Of a DNA stretch of 64,000 bases, positions 57,915 to 64,000 are shown piece by piece. The number at the start of each line of letters is the position of its first letter. Position 1 is the first letter of the stretch. Below the pieces are notes generated by a model that was given only the letters and a program-made list of their open reading frames with translations, made no database searches and was not told the DNA's origin. Source of the stretch: Scortum barcoo (taxonomy: Eukaryota > Chordata > Actinopteri > Centrarchiformes > Terapontidae); assembly GCA_023238725.1 (NCBI GenBank), contig CM041548.1, positions 10,030,752 to 10,094,751 of the forward strand, given 5' to 3'. The position numbers were made by a program, and so were the translations under genes.

Positions 57915-58060
57915 CTCTTGTCGCAATCCTCCTCTCTGGACCCGCCCCCTGACGATGTGGGTGAGGGCCGGTCCGAGGGAGACGTCACTGATGATGTCAC
58001 TCTCCGCAACACCAACACATCCCGTCCTCTCTCCTTCAGACAAACCCGCCCCACCGCCTC
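57915..58060 (-). CDS. rapgef5: rapgef5 upstream coding exon (long form)
   Basis: Acceptor ctcactcag, donor gtcagt, 146 bases. The frame EAVGRVCLKERGRDVLVLRRV matches the linker that follows the cyclic-nucleotide-binding-like domain in Epac-type RapGEFs (TVRLKEHxQDVLVLEKV), then runs into a Ser/Pro/Thr-rich segment. It ends in phase 2, which does not fit the likely acceptors of the 56695-57079 exon, so an unseen exon or a different acceptor must link them. The preceding cNBD-like exons were not found up to 64 kb. Confidence 0.75.
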
Positions 58061-60542
58061 CTGAGTGAGAAAAAAGGAGAGAGAGAGGGAAGGGGGAAAA
58101 AATGAGAGGGTCACAAAGTGAGGCAAGGATAAAACTGTTGGAAGGCGATTTAGGGGAGTGAAGATATTGGATGTTTTTTTTCAACAGTAGACAGTTTCAG
58201 CCATAACAGGCAATAAAATTAATATGATGCATTGGCCTGCATAATTTCTAGACTCAAGCCAAGGAAGAAAATAAAATGCTACCATCAGCCGGGTTCATCC
58301 ATTGGAGAGCATTTCCAATTTTAGTTTTAATTTGTAAAATACCTGACTCAGTATATACTATTCTTGGTTACAACTCTTTATTGACCTTTAAGTTTAAGAT
58401 ATTATACTGAAAAATGTTTTTGCCTTACGTATTAATGTTAAAATATGAATATCAGCCGATACATTGTTAGATTTTGAAAACTCTCAAATATTGTTATGTT
58501 ACTATCAGTCAAGCTCTGGAATCCAGCCCCCTTTCACTAAAACATTTCTCCCACACACACTTGCTCACCAATCCACACGTGCAGATGCAGATTCTCTTGG
58601 TACCATCAAAGAGAAGCCTTAAGCCTTAAGAAGAAATGGAATTGTGTAATAAATAATAACGGGGACAACTAAGAATGTGGGTCGATGCTTGAAATGATCC
58701 CCTGCACCAAAAATGAAGAGCAACTTGACTTGATCCGTGACTCCGGCACACACACACAAACACACACACACACCTGCAGTGGCAGTGCAATGGGAACCAA
58801 GCTCCAGATGGACAAAGGAGCACAATAAGAAACAGCCTGAGGAGAGGATAGAAAAAGGAGAGGAGAGAGCGACATCAAAGGCAGGAGACAGGGGCAGGAG
58901 GAGAGATAAAGAAGCAACGTCTCTCCTGCTCACTGCAGTCTCTGTCGCAGCCAGAAGGATCAAGCAGCAATCACAACTGACACAGAGAGCTCTGTATGCA
59001 GGGCTGTTTCTTCCTTTTAGTACACACACACAGATACATTATGTACAACTGCATACAGTTGTGTTTAGTTTATATTGACATTTAGATGCCACAGTTACAT
59101 AATAACAGTGATGACGCCTTTTGTTTTGTCTGAAGCTTGAAACAGTTCAATAAGGTTCAAACAAAGCGCCAACAGCAACGTAATCGATAACTGACTAACA
59201 ACTTTTGCAACCTTGATTTTTACTCTGGACATCATGGAGTCCTACAGACAGAACAGTAGTAATCACAGATACCTCTGTGACACACAAAAACTAGTCAATG
59301 AAGAGGACAACACACACACCCAATCACACACACACATCTCTGTGATTGCCTGATGAAAGCAGTTGTCTGATCCTGAGAGACTGCAGGTGGGGTCTGACTT
59401 TGGTCAGACAAAACAATATGCTCAAATTGCGCTGTGTGATTTTGTGTGTGTGTGTGTATGTGTGTATGTGCTCTACTGATGACTCATATTCTACTGGAGC
59501 ATGATACAGATGTTCAATGAACTGAGGTCACTGGATACTCCCCCTCAGGTGTGCTGATGTGCATGTTTGTCACATTTTCTCCTGAAACTTTTATATGATT
59601 AAACACAATGAGAATTTTACAATCCTCCCAAACCATTTGGGCTCGTTCAGGCTCATCAAACAAATTCTTTCTTAGCAACTTTGTTTCCAAAGTGCCATTG
59701 AACTCTTTAGTCTGAAGTTTCCAGAGTTTTCCTCCTTTTGTTGTTGTGATTTTGGCCTAAATGAAGAAAACTGACTTCAGTCACGCTTCAGTTTCAAGTT
59801 TACTGTCCATGCCTATATTACTGCTGAGTGACTGAGATGATATTACACTTGCAGCTGCAACACAGAATTTTCTGTATTCACTTCAATACCTTAAAATGAT
59901 TAATTGTAGGGGCGTTCAGGTAGTTCAGAGGTTAAAAAAGAAACTTAACTAACTTAAGAGAACAAAATGACATACCACTATTTAACAATACTATATCATC
60001 TCTATGTGACTAGGGTATAAGGCAAAGAATAATACTGCATCAGTGCCCAGACTTTGTCCGACACATGGATTTCATATCAAACAGCACAAAATAATAATAC
60101 ATAAAAAAACTTGGACAATGTGTTCTTTCAGAGAATCATTGTCATTTCATTATGTAACATGCTGAAATGCAATGTCCTGGAAGATTAACAGCACAGAGAT
60201 GCATACAGCTGATAAATAAGGCAGTGATGGCTGATGTGAAGAGATTTGACACTGCGGGCCATTAATTACAATTTGGGCTGGCACCCAGACCACACCCAGC
60301 GGCCCAGACGGGATGCCAAGATAACAAGTTTGGTGGCTAAGTGGTCTAAAGGGGAGGCGCCATTAGACCACATCATTCAGGGTTCAGATATGACCCAGGA
60401 TACTTTATCATAAGTCTCCCCCTTGATCTCTCCCGACATTTCCTGTCTATCTACGCAATCAACTTTCAAATAAAGGAAAAGTACCCCAGAAATACTCTGA
60501 AAAAAAGAAAAAGCGAGGGATTAAGTAACATATTTTAACTAC

Positions 60543-60570
60543 AAAAAAAAAAAAAAAAAAAAAAAAAAAA
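60543..60570. repeat. A tract
   Basis: About 28 consecutive A, possibly a retroposon tail whose body is unrecognisable. Confidence 0.9.
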
Positions 60571-61490
60571 CAAAGGAGAAGAAAATGCTGTGCTGTGTTC
60601 CTGATACAGTAGCAAACGGTTGATCTTTTCCGACAACACACTCACACTCTTTAAACAGATGCCAAGAAAAACAACTTTGAGCCAGGAATGAAGCAGGGCG
60701 GCATTATAACACACACACACACAGGAGATTGAAAGGCTCCCAGAAAACACACCAAAGCAAAAGTAAAACTTACAACATCCCCGCTATGCGTATGTATGAG
60801 TGCAAGGATTAGCAATATGCCAGGAATTGGTTTAAAGACAAAAATACATGAAATTGGCAATTATGTAATCCACCGTGCAATGATTTGAAACTATGATGAA
60901 TGGGTTATAGGGTTATACGTGGCATTGATGGACAATTACGGTGGACAGAACCTTTAAAGAGAAAATTTCAAAACCCACTTTCAAACTGTTGTACGACAAA
61001 ACTGGAACAGTCAAACCAGGTATGTACAAACCTTCAAAACTGTTTCTGTGAAGTTGGTTCTTAGTATGTTCACTTGGTCTTTGCTAACAGGTGTGTCGGT
61101 CTCTTTCATTCCATTTCTACCCGTCCCTTCCTTCAATTCAACCATCTGTACTTCTACCTCATCGCCGCCCCTCCCTCCTCACTGTCTCCTTTCAACACTT
61201 CGGGAAACACTCTCTACTTTCCTCATCATGCTCAAGCCAAGTCTCTCTCTACGTCTCTGTCTCTGAATGGTCAGATTTTACGCTCAAGAGGTTTGAGCTT
61301 TGGGAAGAGAAAATAGAGACCAGAGGGCATGCACAGGGTCATAAACAGCATACACACGTCACTCTCACACACATACAAATTGAAAGAGTTCAATTTGTAC
61401 ACAAGAAACAAGAAAAGGAACAACACAAGCCATCTTTGGAAATCTTACAGACAGTTCTTTAGCCCTCTCATGGTCTCTTACACAAAGTTT

Positions 61491-61493
<3 letters not shown>

Positions 61494-61549
<56 letters not shown>
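61494..61549. repeat. Compound (CT)n(CA)n microsatellite
   Basis: A CT run of about 20 bases followed by a CA run of about 36 bases. Confidence 0.95.
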
Positions 61550-61553
<4 letters not shown>

Positions 61554-63847
61554 GACAAATTGTACAGAGGAAAAGTGGGCCTCATGGAGAGCTTAAAGGA
61601 AGCACTCTATGTTCCCTTCCCGTTCCTGTGTGTGTGTGTGTTGGTGCATGTGCTGATAGTGACCTAGCCATATCTATGTTGTGATAGCTCCAGGCCTGAT
61701 TCCTGGAAATAATGGATAAGAAAATGAAAACACAGTGCTTTTAGGCTGGTACACACACACACACACAGAGTGAGACTTTCCCAACAATTAGGAAGTAACA
61801 CAGTCAATGCCAAAAAGCTTGCCTGTGTGTGGATGTCATGCATGCAGTGACCTTGTATAGTCCTTTGTGCAGGTTGGCCTTTGGTAAATGATGAATGAAT
61901 GAATCGAATGAATCGAATGTGGAAGAGTACAAATACAAGTCTGAAGTGACTAGAAGGCAGAGATGTTCCCAATCCACTGTACTGACACATGAGTTATATC
62001 ACTATGGAAACAGCCCACACTGGTTTGTCAGAGCTTGTCTGTCATGGAAAAAAAAAGGGAAACTAAAAAAAAAAAAATCACCATGACAACCCAGTAAAAG
62101 GAGAGTGGTCTTTGTGGTGCATAAAGCTGGTTGCTTAGTTTTGGTTTCTGCCACATTTTGCAGCCTGAGCCAGACAATGAGCTGGCTAAAATGACGATGC
62201 ACTCTCAAAAATGATCAACATGTGCTTCCTGTGTACTTAACTTGTACTTGTGAATTTAAGTATATCAAAAACAGTCTAACATTAACAATATGTATCCCTA
62301 TGGGGTAACTGTGCGTCTTTTGTTAATCTCTTAGCTGATGTACATCTGCCAATAATTCTCCTCCTCTTGGTCACATAAGATTTTCATGGCTTGCACACAG
62401 TAGAGCTGTCACAGTCACAACCACTTTGTACCTGGTAATGTTTTTTGCTTCATTAAAATCACATGCGTTTCAGTGTTTGGATCCTGACAAAGCCTTCAAC
62501 AGAAACGATAATCTAATGACAAACAGAAAATGCTGCATGAGCTGCTGATGCTGATTCTATCTGAAAAATGTCACAGAGCCTGATTTCATGTTAGTTCCTG
62601 TTTTGTCTGACCTGAGAAATAGCACACTTTTTGATGTTTTCTTTCATCAAGCAACAGAATGGGCGTGTGTGCACACAGACTGAGGGTTCTTTGAACTATG
62701 TTTCATCACTACCCACTTAACAATAATTTATTAACACTTTTCCCAACTTTTCCCTCAAATCTTTCGTCAAGAAAGAAAACATGTTTTTCTCACTCTATAA
62801 GAAATCTCACATCAATCATTCTTATCTGCTTGTTCCAAGATTCTTTGCAGTTATATTATTTCTAAATTGAAACCAAAGACAAACACAATTTCACAAGTTC
62901 TCTAGAATTCCCTACAATTAAGCATAAATCATGTATGTTTGGAAATGTCATGATCTGGACTAGCATCTAAAGTTCTGTGGATCTGAAAAAATGGGACCAT
63001 TGCATGGAAAAATGGTAAAATGCACAACATGAGGATATTCAGATGTTTACTGACTAACCATAATGATGGCAGTGGATAGAAATGCAGGTTCACAGATCAT
63101 CGTGAGATTAGAAAGTACCCTCTGTCTGGATTCTTGCTTTAACAACACTACATAAACATTTCTCTGTAGTTTCAAGTAGTAGTGATGCTGTTGTAGAATA
63201 AAATATGTTTCTACTTTTGTACATAAGAAAACAAAGTGAAATCATATGCAAACAAATCCCCAAGGCTCGGCTTCGGTCAAACCAAGCTGATGAGAAATGC
63301 GATGTATTTTTCTAACACATGCATCGTGATGTAGGGTGAAATCAGACTGCATTTGCTTCGTTTCCTGCCCTCAGGTGTACTGTAGAGCGGGATTATACAG
63401 TACAACGCTTCGCTGACACCCCACTCATTATGTGCACACACTGACTCAGCGTGCCACAGCACCAACCAATGCATGAACACACACACACACACACACAAGC
63501 TCCCACACATGATTATAGGCTTGAGCTGGCACACACGCTCGCGGACACACACACAGCACTTGACAGACTGTAAAGAGTGTGAGATCACATTGCACTGAGC
63601 CATTATTAACACCCACATGAGACAAGCTTGTGAACTGGTGGTTGTTTAATCTAAGGTGATCTGTATGAAGCGAAGATGTTACGATAACTTCAGCTTGTCT
63701 GTGTGTGTGCTCATGTGGTTGTGTCAGGACACACACACACGTTTCATATGTGTCCTCATGAGCAGGCCTGCTGTAAACGTGTGTGTCTGTCCATTAGATC
63801 AACAGCAACATGATCCCTCACCTGGATACATAAGTAACTCAGACCCA

Positions 63848-63850
<3 letters not shown>

Positions 63851-63921
<71 letters not shown>
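63851..63921. repeat. (TG)n microsatellite
   Basis: A perfect TG run of about 71 bases, one of the two longest dinucleotide runs in the window. Confidence 0.95.
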
Positions 63922-63924
<3 letters not shown>

Positions 63925-64000
63925 CTCAACAGTCAGTGACGAAACTTTTACCGCATGATGACGTCCATTACTCTCTACTCATACTAACCATATAGCCACA

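Larger units (their letters stand above)
58061..64000. other. Intron or 5' flank of rapgef5
   Basis: No further rapgef5 exon was found by eye. The region holds simple repeats (A tract 60543-60570, CT/CA compound 61494-61549, TG 63851-63921), several short CA runs and unique AT-rich sequence. If the long form exists, earlier exons for a cNBD-like region should lie in or beyond this stretch. Confidence 0.45.

Noticed and set aside
58550..58625. Possible rapgef5 exon near 58.6 kb
   Set aside because: A donor-like ggtgag is present, but the frame has no similarity to the RapGEF cNBD or DEP region.
63930..63985. Possible rapgef5 exon ending MDVIMR before a gtaaaa donor
   Set aside because: In-frame stops lie just upstream with no acceptor; too short to support.

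Overview
The window is vertebrate nuclear DNA, almost certainly from a ray-finned (teleost) fish. Short GT-AG introns, dense CA/TG microsatellites, Tc1-like and other teleost-type DNA transposon fragments, a tRNA-derived SINE, a Ty3/gypsy element of sushi-ichi type and fish-type C-type lectins all point that way. Three protein-coding genes can be reconstructed exon by exon: sp4 (+ strand, 13204-18318, 7 coding exons, 764 aa), cdca7l (- strand, 22014-27423, 10 coding exons, 402 aa) and rapgef5 (- strand, 43290-57079 for a 608-aa form with 16 exons, plus one upstream coding exon at 57915-58060 that belongs to a longer form).

Layout. Positions 1-12.35 kb are intergenic: many microsatellites, one MITE-like repeat and a few unique stretches that could be regulatory. 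Positions 12.4-13.25 kb are the CpG-rich promoter of sp4, with two ZNF143/THAP11-like motifs and two CCAAT boxes. sp4 and its long 3' UTR run to about 20.4 kb. cdca7l converges on it from the other strand, with about 1.2 kb between the probable 3' ends. Positions 27.4-27.8 kb are the cdca7l promoter, with a perfect palindromic E2F site. Positions 30.7-40.6 kb are a tandemly duplicated block carrying two broken, intronless-looking C-type lectin copies. Unit 1 is split by a degraded gypsy element and unit 2 by a Tc1-like remnant, and other transposon pieces lie between them. From 43.29 kb to at least 58.06 kb lies rapgef5.

The order sp4 - cdca7l - rapgef5 matches the human chromosome 7 order SP4 - DNAH11 - CDCA7L - RAPGEF5 with the same orientations, but no DNAH11 sequence lies between sp4 and cdca7l here. 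The three genes do not form one pathway: a GC-box transcription factor, a HELLS/MYC-linked chromatin protein and a Rap guanine-nucleotide exchange factor. The clearest molecular oddity is a predicted U12-type (minor spliceosome) AT-AG intron in rapgef5 at 51154-51251. I saw no convincing new gene system; the best leads are that intron, the lectin duplication block, the foldback element at 55 kb and the unresolved 5' structure of rapgef5.
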